Source: an uncultured Ruminococcus sp. (GTDB taxonomy: Bacteria > Bacillota > Clostridia > Oscillospirales > Acutalibacteraceae). From it: DNA of 8,487 bases. The DNA lies in NCBI GenBank assembly GCA_902773045.1, contig CACYDE010000339.1, forward strand, positions 1-8,487, read 5' to 3'. The notes below the pieces were generated by a model, which was not told the DNA's origin, ran no database searches, and was given only the letters and a program-made list of their open reading frames with translations. The number at the start of each line of letters is the position of its first letter. The first letter of the stretch is position 1. Below are positions 1 through 6,072 of the stretch, one piece after another. Made by a program: the position numbers and the translations under genes.

Positions 1-41
1 GTATGCCTTCGTCCTCCGCCTTGCTCTGCACTCACCGGCAT
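1..41 (-). CDS. Possible start of an unidentified gene leaving the left edge
   Basis: On the minus strand AAAAGGAG (52-45) precedes an ATG at 41 and a GTG at 35; the GTG has the better spacing (9 nt). Both are in the same frame, which stays open for the 11-13 codons available (MPVSAEQGGGRRH from the ATG). Too short to recognise. Bases 42-221, between this and the protease gene, show no other gene; a weak TTTACG-17-TATACA promoter pattern occurs near 184-156. Confidence 0.25.
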   Translation of the reverse strand, partial: MPVSAEQGGGRRH

Positions 42-221
42 CGTCTCCTTTTGTCCGTCTATTTATTTGGATTGCTATAATTATCCCTCTGTCCTTATCG
101 AAACTGTGTTTTCGGGACTTTAAACCGAGTGCTGATAACCGGTTGAATATGACTAAATTGTTATTGTATATATCGGGAATCGGGAAACGTAAAGCAATTT
201 CAACGATAAGCTGTCACATTT

Positions 222-824
222 TCAAGAGAACCTTTTTAATAAAACAAACATAAAATACATCGCCGCCAATAAAAGAGTGTAATTGAATCCGGAATCAAGA
301 AGAACGCAGAAACCCAGAATTGCCGCGGGTATAAAAATTATAACCGTAAAAACGGTTATTACTGTTTGAGTGATTCTTTGAGAGAAAAACTTCCCTAAAA
401 AAATTGAAACCAGCTGTCCTCCGTCCGTAGACTCCACGGGCAGCAAATTAAAAACACAAAGAATTCCGTTGATAACGGAAACATCACGGAAAAAGACAAT
501 GCCCGAAAAAAAATCCAAAGCGCCGAAAATTACGAACAAAAAGAAATTGACCGCAGGTCCCGCACATATAACAGCAATATCCTGACTATACGCCCTCACT
601 CCTCTTTTACTGTCGGAGATCACGATATTAAAAAGATTCACCGTCACTTCAATGTTTTCGTCACCGAAAAACAGCATAACCACAGCATGACCCATTTCAT
701 GAAGGATCGTGCTGAAAACGGCGATCGGATAACGCCCGTCTCCGCTCAATATCACTGCGGTGCAAAAAAATGCTGCTGTAAGATAATCAAATGTTATTTT
801 AAGATTTTTTATCCTTAAACTCAT
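222..824 (-). CDS. M50 family (site-2 protease / SpoIVFB-like) integral membrane zinc metalloprotease
   Basis: Predicted intramembrane-cleaving protease. The 200-aa protein is mostly hydrophobic, with about six possible membrane segments (around 13-28, 33-54, 82-105, 115-130, 152-176 and 179-197). The zinc-site motif HEMGH (42-46, HExxH) lies in the second segment, CAGPAVNF (88-94) matches the conserved GP-N segment, and FNLLPVESTDGGQL (125-138) supplies the third metal ligand D134 in the NxxP...DGG motif. All catalytic elements are present, so it is probably active. The fold order and lack of PDZ or CBS domains fit the compact SpoIVFB-type group; SpoIVFB itself cleaves pro-sigma-K in the mother cell. 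Whether this protein does so cannot be read from sequence. Its start lies inside the end of the upstream gene and has only a weak ribosome site, consistent with translational coupling. No terminator is obvious after it. Confidence 0.88.
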   Translation of the reverse strand: MSLRIKNLKITFDYLTAAFFCTAVILSGDGRYPIAVFSTILHEMGHAVVMLFFGDENIEVTVNLFNIVISDSKRGVRAYSQDIAVICAGPAVNFFLFVIFGALDFFSGIVFFRDVSVINGILCVFNLLPVESTDGGQLVSIFLGKFFSQRITQTVITVFTVIIFIPAAILGFCVLLDSGFNYTLLLAAMYFMFVLLKRFS

Positions 825-1212
825 TTTTTATATTTTCCACGAAATCGGCGTTATTACTGTTATCAATATCAACTATAACCGAATTGTTCAGATTAACATA
901 ATACATCTCACGGATATTTTCGTACAGCTCCCCTCCGAAGCTTTTTATCAAAAAAGCAGCGGCGGCAATAATAATACAAACTGCAAGCTGAAAAATCAGA
1001 ACAGCTTCTCTCGGAGATCTGCTCTCCTTCGATTCATCGAACTGCGCCCCGTTTTCCGAAGCGCCGACCGATAAGGCTTCGTTTTCAGGCTCGGCGGCGA
1101 TATACTGCTGAGAGGTAATGAACCCCTCTTTATCGGTGGTAGTTATATCTGCTTCATTCGCCGGTTTGTACTCGTTTTGAAAATCGTATTCTATTTTGTC
1201 GTAACGTTCCAT
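799..1212 (-). CDS. Single-pass membrane protein of unknown function, SpoIVFA-like layout without LytM domain
   Basis: I do not recognise a family with confidence. The 137-aa product has an acidic, polar N-terminus (about 1-68; rich in Glu, Asp, Asn, Thr, probably disordered and cytoplasmic), one hydrophobic membrane segment (about 70-89, VLIFQLAVCIIIAAAAFLI), then a 48-residue tail beginning KSFGGELYENIREMYY and ending in lysines, presumably outside. The ATG at 1212 has GGGAGG 7 nt upstream; an in-frame ATG at 1284 lies inside the likely promoter and is rejected. Its 3' end overlaps the next gene, an M50 protease, by 26 bp, implying coupled expression. In spore formers spoIVFA, which encodes a single-pass protein with an extracytoplasmic LytM-like domain, precedes the protease gene spoIVFB. 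The same order and topology here suggest a protease partner or a truncated SpoIVFA relative; this is inference only. Confidence 0.75.
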   Translation of the reverse strand: MERYDKIEYDFQNEYKPANEADITTTDKEGFITSQQYIAAEPENEALSVGASENGAQFDESKESRSPREAVLIFQLAVCIIIAAAAFLIKSFGGELYENIREMYYVNLNNSVIVDIDNSNNADFVENIKNEFKDKKS

Positions 1213-1240
1213 GTCTTTCCCTCCCGAAGTTTTATATCCA

Positions 1241-1268
1241 TTTATATGCGTGTAATAATGTAATAATT
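1241..1268 (-). promoter_or_regulatory. Weak sigma-E-like (sporulation mother-cell) promoter candidate
   Basis: Minus-strand AATTATT (1268-1262), 13-nt spacer, CATATAAA (1248-1241) resembles the sigma-E pattern (KMATATT, 13-15 nt, CATACA-T) with mismatches in both boxes. A start near 1234 would still leave the ribosome site at 1225-1219 intact. It is listed because the downstream pair resembles spoIVFA-spoIVFB, which is sigma-E controlled in Bacillus. AT-rich DNA yields such matches by chance. Confidence 0.22.
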
Positions 1269-1291
1269 CCGCAGACTTATCCAAACGTCAA
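1263..1291 (-). promoter_or_regulatory. Sigma-A-type promoter for the membrane protein / M50 protease unit
   Basis: Minus-strand TTGACG (1291-1286, five of six matches to the -35 consensus), a 17-nt spacer, and AATTAT (1268-1263, four of six). Transcription would start near 1256, about 30 nt before the GGGAGG ribosome site of the 137-aa gene. It lies just beyond the terminators of the preceding cluster, which supports a separate transcription unit. Confidence 0.5.
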
Positions 1292-1300
1292 GACACAGGA

Positions 1301-1345
1301 CAAAAATCGAGCAGGAGGCTGCCCATTAGCTGAGCCGCCGACCTC
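1301..1345 (-). terminator. Possible second (backup) terminator or small structured RNA
   Basis: On the minus strand a GC-rich segment folds as GGCGGCT (1339-1333) with AGCCTCC (1320-1314), six pairs and one mismatch, around a 12-nt loop, and is followed 7 nt later by TTTTT (1306-1302). It sits between the ilvD terminator and the promoter of the next unit. The gap between stem and U-tract is longer than ideal, so a tandem backup terminator is plausible but not certain. The segment is noticeably richer in G and C than the flanking intergenic DNA. Confidence 0.35.
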
Positions 1346-1390
1346 ACACCACCGATGTTTGCTATAATTTCATACCCGACGAACACTATA

Positions 1391-1421
1391 AAAGGCGAGC
1401 CGATTCGATCGGTTCGCCTTT
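1391..1421 (-). terminator. Intrinsic terminator closing the ilv/leu cluster
   Basis: Read on the minus strand, AAAGGCGA pairs with TCGCCTTT, then one A/C mismatch, then CCGAT pairs with ATCGG around a 3-nt loop. The 13 paired positions make a very stable stem. It begins about 20 bp after the ilvD stop. The uridine tract is short (the last bases of the stem plus TATA), so termination may be partial. The near-symmetric stem could also act on the other strand, but no plus-strand gene needs it. Confidence 0.82.
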
Positions 1422-1441
1422 CGTCATTTTATTGTTTTGCG

Positions 1442-3115
1442 TTAGATTTCGTCGTAGGATTTCATTACTGCGCCCTTTGAGGAGGAACTTACAAGCTTTG
1501 AGTATCTTCCAAGCCATCCGTGAGTGATGTTAGGCTTCGGAGCTGTATAATTTGCTCTTCTCTTTTCAAGCTCTTCATCGGAGACCTCAAGCGTGATCTT
1601 AGCGTTGGGGATATCAATGTTTATCATATCTCCTTCTTCAACCAAACCGATCACTCCTCCGTCGGCTGCCTCGGGACACACATGACCGATTGAGGCGCCG
1701 CGGCTCGCACCCGAAAAACGACCGTCCGTGATGAGAGCAACGGTTTTGTCAAGCTTCATGCCTGCGAGAGCACTCGTCGGATTGAGCATCTCTCTCATTC
1801 CCGGACCGCCCTTAGGACCTTCGTAACGGATAACAACAACGTCTCCGTCAACGATCTTCGAAGCATAGATCGCAGCAATTGCCTCGTCTTCACTGTTGAA
1901 AACTCTTGCCGGCCCTTTATGCTGAAGCATTTCGGGAGCAACGGCACTTCTCTTGACAACGCAGCCTTTTTCGGCGAGATTGCCCCAAAGGATCTGAATA
2001 CCGCCGGTTTCACTGTAAGGATTGTCAATAGTTCTGATAGCGTTCGTATCCTTGACGTAAGCGCCTTCGATATTTTCCCCGACAGTCTTTCCAGTAGCGG
2101 TTATAAGAGAAAGATCAAGAAGTCCGCGCTTTGCAAGCTCAGCCTGAACCGCCGGAACTCCTCCGGCATTGTTGAGATCCTGCATATGAGTCGGACCTGC
2201 CGGAGCAAGGTGACAGAGGTTCGGGACTTTTGCGCTCATCTCATTGAAAAGCTCAAGATTCAGCGGAACTCCCGCTTCGTTGGCTATGGCAAGAAGATGA
2301 AGAACACTGTTTGAAGAACAGCCGAGAGCCATATCACAGGCGAGAGCGTTACGTATCGACTTTTCGTTGATAATGTCGCGCGCTTTGATGTCGTTGTTAA
2401 CGAGGTGCATGATCGCCATGCCTGCGTGCTTCGCGAGCGCAACTCTGCCCGAGGAAACAGCAGGGATAGTTCCGTTTCCGGGAAGCGCTATTCCCAAGGA
2501 CTCACAGAGACAGTTCATGCTGTTTGCCGTGTACATTCCTGCGCACGAACCGCAGCCGGGACATGCGCCGTGTTCACATTCCGAAAGCTGACATTCGCTG
2601 ATAAGACCTGCTTTGTAAGAACCTACGGCTTCAAACATCTTTGAAAGCGAGATCTCCTGACCTTCGAAAGAACCTGCAAGCATAGGTCCGCCGCTGCAAA
2701 CCACAGCGGGAATATTCATTCTTACAGCCGCCATCACCATTCCGGGAACGATCTTGTCACAGTTCGGAACAAGAACCAGTCCGTCGAACTGATGAGCCGT
2801 CGCCATTGTTTCAACGGAATCCGCGATAAGTTCGCGTGAAGCAAGCGAATACTTCATTCCGATATGACCCATAGCAATTCCGTCACAAACTCCGATCGAA
2901 GGAACCATGATGGGCGTTCCTCCTGCGAGTCTTACTCCGGCTTTTACGGCTTCGGTGATCTTGTCAAGATGATAATGACCCGGAACAACTTCACTATGAG
3001 CGGAAACAACGCCGATCAGAGGACGTTCGAGCTCTTCTTTTGTATAGCCCATTGCATAGAAAAGACTTCTGTTTGGCGCGCGTTCCGCGCCTTTTGTTAC
3101 GTTATCACTTCTCAT
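1442..3115 (-). CDS. ilvD: Dihydroxy-acid dehydratase
   Basis: Fe-S dehydratase that converts 2,3-dihydroxy-isovalerate and -3-methylvalerate to the 2-oxo acid precursors of valine/leucine and isoleucine. The 557-aa product is full length for the IlvD/Edd family. Conserved cluster cysteines are C119 in VPNCDKI and C191 in GSCAGMYTANSMN. The position used for a third cysteine in plant-type [2Fe-2S] enzymes is Gly46 (VVPGH), as in E. coli-type enzymes, so an oxygen-sensitive [4Fe-4S] form is likely but not proven. DGRFSGASRG (464-473) carries the active-site serine region, and PCEAA-like CPEAADGG follows. The ATG at 3115 sits 9 nt behind AAGGAG; an in-frame TTG at 3124 abuts the ribosome site and is rejected. 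It is the last gene of the cluster, followed within about 20 bp by a terminator. ilvC, acting just before it in the pathway, is absent here. Confidence 0.96.
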   Translation of the reverse strand: MRSDNVTKGAERAPNRSLFYAMGYTKEELERPLIGVVSAHSEVVPGHYHLDKITEAVKAGVRLAGGTPIMVPSIGVCDGIAMGHIGMKYSLASRELIADSVETMATAHQFDGLVLVPNCDKIVPGMVMAAVRMNIPAVVCSGGPMLAGSFEGQEISLSKMFEAVGSYKAGLISECQLSECEHGACPGCGSCAGMYTANSMNCLCESLGIALPGNGTIPAVSSGRVALAKHAGMAIMHLVNNDIKARDIINEKSIRNALACDMALGCSSNSVLHLLAIANEAGVPLNLELFNEMSAKVPNLCHLAPAGPTHMQDLNNAGGVPAVQAELAKRGLLDLSLITATGKTVGENIEGAYVKDTNAIRTIDNPYSETGGIQILWGNLAEKGCVVKRSAVAPEMLQHKGPARVFNSEDEAIAAIYASKIVDGDVVVIRYEGPKGGPGMREMLNPTSALAGMKLDKTVALITDGRFSGASRGASIGHVCPEAADGGVIGLVEEGDMINIDIPNAKITLEVSDEELEKRRANYTAPKPNITHGWLGRYSKLVSSSSKGAVMKSYDEI

Positions 3116-3144
3116 TGTAATCAACTCCTTATGATTATGACAAT

Positions 3145-3173
3145 CGAGAGGAGCAAGTTTCCCGCCCCTCCCG
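3145..3173 (-). other. Strong intercistronic hairpin between ilvN and ilvD
   Basis: On the minus strand CGGGAGGGGC (3173-3164) pairs with GCTCCTCTCG (3154-3145) over ten uninterrupted positions, two of them G-U, around a 9-nt loop. No U-tract follows, so it is not a normal terminator. It ends 14 nt before the AAGGAG of ilvD. An mRNA processing or stability element that separates ilvBN from ilvD expression levels is possible; this is inference. Confidence 0.6.
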
Positions 3174-3208
3174 AAAGGTTATCTGACCGATAATATCATA
3201 CGTCAAAA

Positions 3209-3703
3209 TTATTTTGTCATTTTTACATCTCCGCGCTGAAGTGCGGTAGCGCCCGTGCGGCACATTTCGAGTATTGTGTACGGTTCAAGATTCTCAATGT
3301 AGGAATCAAGCTTCGCCGGCTTTCCCGTAAGCTCAAAAACAATACTTCCAACGGAAATATCAATTATCTTAGCCTTGTAGATCGTGGAAAGCTCCAGGAG
3401 ACCGCTTCTGTTTTTTTCATCTGCCGCAACCTTCACAAGAAGAAGTTCGCGGATCAGGCTGTCGTTCGGGTCGATCTCGAACATTCCCTCATATTCGTAA
3501 AGCTTCTTAGTCTGATTGATGATCTGATTGATCTCCTCTTCGTCACCTGTCGTTGCGATCGTAACTCTCGAAAGCGTTTCGTCATTGGTTGCCGCAACCG
3601 AAAGGCTGTCTATATTAAATCCTCTCTGACAGAACAATGAGGAAAGTCTTGTGAGAACACCCTCGTGGTTGTCTACAAGAACACTTAAATATGTCTTTTT
3701 CAT
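3209..3703 (-). CDS. ilvN: Acetohydroxyacid (acetolactate) synthase, small regulatory subunit
   Basis: Regulatory partner of IlvB: it raises catalytic activity and usually confers valine feedback inhibition. The 164-aa product is typical of the ilvN/ilvH type. Residues 4-75 form the ACT domain, and about 83-157 the C-terminal ALS small-subunit domain (starting SLIRELLLVKV, ending near EMCRTGATAL). The three positions implicated in valine binding and sensitivity in E. coli IlvH (N11, G14, N29) appear as N12, G15 and N30 in DNHEGVL...RGFNIDSL, so valine inhibition is predicted; this is inference from conserved residues. The start is well supported by GGAGG 8 nt upstream, just behind the ilvB stop, which suggests coupled translation and balanced subunits. 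A strong hairpin lies between its stop and ilvD. Confidence 0.96.
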   Translation of the reverse strand: MKKTYLSVLVDNHEGVLTRLSSLFCQRGFNIDSLSVAATNDETLSRVTIATTGDEEEINQIINQTKKLYEYEGMFEIDPNDSLIRELLLVKVAADEKNRSGLLELSTIYKAKIIDISVGSIVFELTGKPAKLDSYIENLEPYTILEMCRTGATALQRGDVKMTK

Positions 3704-3718
3704 TGCGTCAGCCTCCTA

Positions 3719-5377
3719 TTATTCGTAAATGATATCGTCAACGGTACCGCCGCCGGGAATCATCGGAAGAACTCTTTCTTCCCTGTCGATGTGACATTCG
3801 ATCCATGCAGGGCCGCCGCAATTCATAGCTTCCTCAAGCGCAGCTTCAAACTCTTCAACCGTGCTGCAGGAAAATCCCTTTGCGCCGAAGCCTTCGGCAA
3901 CCTTAGCATAATCGGTCTTTCTGTCCGGTTCACTTGCGGAATATCTCTTGCCGTAGAAAATGGTCTGCCACTGTCTTACCATTCCGAGGGCGTTGTTGTT
4001 AAGGCAGACAGAAATAACAGGAACATTATAAGTTACCGCAGTGCATGCCTCGTTCATGTTCATGTGGAACGAACCGTCTCCGGTGATGTGGAAAACGGGC
4101 TTCTTTCCTGTTCCGATAGCTGCGCCGATAGCCGCGCCGTAGCCGTAGCCCATCGTTCCGAGACCGCCGCTCGTGAGGAAGTTTTCAGCCTTAACATGGT
4201 GAAGATACTGAGCTGCCCACATCTGATGCTGACCAACGTCCGTTACAAATATTCCGTCCTCGCCTGCTTTTTCGCTGAGGATATCCATGATCTGCTTCGG
4301 GTGGATAGTGTTTCCTCCGGTCGAATACGGAATATCTCTTCTGAACGAATTGATCTCCTTGAACCATTCCTCATGATTGTTTTCCTTGATGAGCGTTTCA
4401 AGCTGACCGAGAACCGTTTCCGCGTCGCCGACAACATTATAATCCACCTTAACGTTCTTATTGATCTCACTCTGGTCTATGTCGATCTGGATCAAAGTCG
4501 CTCTCTTTGCGAACTTGTCCGGAGAAAGCGCAACTCTGTCGGAGAAACGGCTTGCAACGGTGATAACAACATCAGCGTCATTGACCGTTCTGTTTGCAAC
4601 GACAGAACCGTGCATTCCGAGAAGTCCGAGGTTTTCGGGCATATCATATCTGAGAACGCCCGAAGCCATCATTGTGTGAGTTGCGGGGATATTTGCTTTC
4701 TTAATGATTTTTTTGATGATCTCACCGGCATTGGAATTTTTAACTCCGCCGCCGAAGAAAATAACAGGCTTTTTCGCGTTATTTATCACCTCGGCTATAT
4801 CGGCGAGATTGTCGCCGTCGATGAAAGACTTTTTCTCGACAGTCTGCTTTGGCTTAGGCTCATAATCGGTTACGGCAGCCGTGATATCCTTGGGGATATC
4901 AACAAGAACCGGACCGGGTCTGTCGCTTATCGCGATCTTGAACGCCTGACGAAGAGTATCGGCGAGATCCTCGATCTTGCGGACAACAAAGTTATGCTTT
5001 GTGATCGGCATTGTGATTCCTGCGATATAAACTTCCTGGAAGCTGTCGCGTCCGATCAGAGAACTTCCGACATTTCCCGTGATCGCAACCATGGGAATAC
5101 TGTCCATGTATGCCGTTGCGATACCCGTAACAAGGTTTGTAGCGCCGGGACCGCTCGTTGCGATAACAACGCCTGTCTTTCCGGTCGAGCGGGCGTAACC
5201 ATCGGCAGCATGAGAAGCGCCCTGCTCATGAGCCGTTATGTAATGTGTGATCTTATCCTGATTTTTGTAAAGCTCATCGTAAATATTGAGAACACAGCCG
5301 CCCGGATAACCGAAAACCGTGTCTACATCATTTTCCAGAAGAACCTTTACAAGTATTTCCGAACCGTTTAACTTCAT
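3719..5377 (-). CDS. ilvB: Acetohydroxyacid (acetolactate) synthase, large catalytic subunit
   Basis: ThDP-, FAD- and Mg-dependent enzyme that condenses two pyruvates to acetolactate (valine/leucine) or pyruvate with 2-oxobutanoate to acetohydroxybutyrate (isoleucine). The 552-aa product has the three ThDP-enzyme domains: an N-terminal PYR domain with catalytic E51 in AHEQGA, a central FAD-binding domain (GMHGS 254-258; ASRFSDR 275-281, a variant of GARFDDR), and a C-terminal PP domain with the ThDP motif GDGSF...NN (433-461) and the herbicide-site tryptophan W470 in VRQWQ. I chose the ATG at 5377 because MKLNGSEILVKVLLEN matches the usual family N-terminus and GAAGGA lies 11 nt upstream. The frame stays open for 61 more codons to 5560, but that stretch uses poor codons near the junction, has no good ribosome site and contains leader-like structure. 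ilvN follows 15 bp later, giving the expected holoenzyme pair. Confidence 0.96.
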   Translation of the reverse strand: MKLNGSEILVKVLLENDVDTVFGYPGGCVLNIYDELYKNQDKITHYITAHEQGASHAADGYARSTGKTGVVIATSGPGATNLVTGIATAYMDSIPMVAITGNVGSSLIGRDSFQEVYIAGITMPITKHNFVVRKIEDLADTLRQAFKIAISDRPGPVLVDIPKDITAAVTDYEPKPKQTVEKKSFIDGDNLADIAEVINNAKKPVIFFGGGVKNSNAGEIIKKIIKKANIPATHTMMASGVLRYDMPENLGLLGMHGSVVANRTVNDADVVITVASRFSDRVALSPDKFAKRATLIQIDIDQSEINKNVKVDYNVVGDAETVLGQLETLIKENNHEEWFKEINSFRRDIPYSTGGNTIHPKQIMDILSEKAGEDGIFVTDVGQHQMWAAQYLHHVKAENFLTSGGLGTMGYGYGAAIGAAIGTGKKPVFHITGDGSFHMNMNEACTAVTYNVPVISVCLNNNALGMVRQWQTIFYGKRYSASEPDRKTDYAKVAEGFGAKGFSCSTVEEFEAALEEAMNCGGPAWIECHIDREERVLPMIPGGGTVDDIIYE

Positions 5378-5592
5378 AATATATTCCGTCCTTCGTAGTA
5401 AGTTCCTAAAGGATTGTCCTTTCGTCAAATTTTTCCGATGAACAGTTTCGACAAGCACCTCATTCGCTGACGGAAACTCCGAACTCTCACAGCCGCGGAA
5501 ATAACCGTCATACACCCGATCGCGGGCTTTCGAAAATTCATCGTTTTTCGACATTATCATTCATGTAATATAATATTACAAATCGCCGAAAA
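5378..5592 (-). promoter_or_regulatory. Long structured leader of ilvB, candidate cis-regulatory RNA
   Basis: The gap of 217 bp between ridA and ilvB is about twice any other gap in this cluster. On the minus strand it holds CCCG/CGGG around CGAT near 5515-5526, then a two-tier hairpin: outer TGACGG (5510-5505) with CCGTCA (5473-5468) and inner TCCG (5499-5496) with CGGA (5481-5478). Near the gene AAAGGA (5422-5417) can pair with TCCTTT (5413-5408), which can instead pair with the ribosome site GAAGGA (5394-5389). No T-box (AGGGTGG-ACCGCG) and no classic U-tract terminator is visible. Regulation by structure is inference; the stretch is also open in the ilvB frame for 61 codons. Confidence 0.4.
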
Positions 5593-5598
5593 AATCAA
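5570..5598 (-). promoter_or_regulatory. Sigma-A-type promoter for ilvB-ilvN-ilvD
   Basis: Minus-strand TTGATT (5598-5593, overlapping the ridA stop codon), a 17-nt spacer and TATTAT (5575-5570). Both boxes match the consensus in at least four of six positions at ideal spacing. Transcription would start near 5563 and give a leader of about 185 nt before ilvB. This would let ilvBND be expressed apart from leuB-ilvA-ridA. Confidence 0.5.
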
Positions 5599-5969
5599 GC
5601 CTCTGCGACAGCCTCAACTTCTACCAAAACATTTTTCGGCAAAGTCTTGACGGCAACGCACGAGCGAGCAGGCTTTGAAGTGAAGTATTTGCCGTAAACC
5701 TCGTTGAACTTTGCAAAGTCGTTCATATCCGCCAGAAAACAAACAGTTTTTATCACCTTGTCAAGGGAAGTGCCTGCTTCCGTGAGAACAGCGGAGAGAT
5801 TTCTGCAAACCTGTTCTGTCTGCTCTTCAATTGTTGTCGCTTCAACATTACCGCTTGCGGGGTTGATAGCGATCTGACCGGAAGTAAAGACGAGCGGACC
5901 TGTCTTTACAGCCTGAGAATAAGGACCGATAGCATCGGGAGCATTTTTTGTGTAAATAATCTCTGCCAT
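5595..5969 (-). CDS. ridA: RidA family reactive intermediate (enamine/imine) deaminase
   Basis: Small cytosolic YjgF/YER057c/UK114 protein that hydrolyses 2-aminoacrylate and 2-aminocrotonate, the unstable products released by PLP dehydratases such as IlvA, sparing other PLP enzymes. The family forms trimers. The 124-aa product is full length. Active-site residues match E. coli RidA by ungapped local comparison: Y17 in GPYSQA, R102 and C104 in PARSCVAV, and E117 in LVEVEAVAEA, with SGQI at 30-33. The retained arginine marks a true RidA-type deaminase rather than an Rid2-7 paralogue. The start has AAAGAGG 8 nt upstream. It lies 103 bp after ilvA and before ilvB, so it is placed beside the enzyme whose by-product it would detoxify. 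Its stop codon overlaps the -35 element of a likely ilvB promoter. Confidence 0.95.
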   Translation of the reverse strand: MAEIIYTKNAPDAIGPYSQAVKTGPLVFTSGQIAINPASGNVEATTIEEQTEQVCRNLSAVLTEAGTSLDKVIKTVCFLADMNDFAKFNEVYGKYFTSKPARSCVAVKTLPKNVLVEVEAVAEA

Positions 5970-6004
5970 AAATTTTTCCTCTTTCCAATTTATTTTTTCT
6001 ATAA

Positions 6005-6062
6005 CTATCCACCGTCCACAGCTTGATCGAAACTTTAATATTTACTCTTAAGCTGCGGATAG
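6005..6062 (-). other. Bulged inverted repeat between ilvA and ridA
   Basis: On the minus strand CTATCCGCAGCTT (6062-6050) pairs with the arm at 6024-6005: CCGCAGCTT with AAGCTGTGG gives nine pairs (one G-U), and the flanking CTAT pairs with ATAG after a 7-nt bulge. The loop is AT-rich, 25 nt. No U-tract follows, so simple termination is unlikely. It may be a processing or stability element in the ilvA-ridA message. Confidence 0.5.
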
Positions 6063-6072
6063 TAATTATCAA

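Noticed and set aside
1213..1284. ATG at 1284 as start of the 137-aa membrane protein
   Set aside because: It would place the probable promoter inside the gene; the ATG at 1212 has a strong GGGAGG site.
1919..2314. 131-codon and neighbouring plus-strand frames opposite ilvD
   Set aside because: They lie wholly inside the conserved ilvD coding region, with no independent start signals.
3116..3124. TTG start for ilvD at 3124
   Set aside because: AAGGAG directly abuts this TTG with no spacing; the ATG at 3115 has ideal spacing.
3791..5371. A 526-codon open frame on the plus strand opposite ilvB
   Set aside because: It is fully antisense to a convincing ilvB. It arises because ilvB avoids TTA, CTA and TCA codons in that register. 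The translation has no recognisable domain and no ribosome site.
5425..5511. A 28-codon upstream reading frame in the ilvB leader (MTVISAAVRV...) as an attenuation peptide
   Set aside because: Ile, Val and Leu content is not clearly above background, there is no run of regulatory codons, no good ribosome site, and no terminator stem downstream.
5378..5594. T-box riboswitch upstream of ilvB
   Set aside because: GGTTATTTCCGCGG superficially resembles the T-box antiterminator sequence but lacks the UGGN-ACC core, and there is no terminator.
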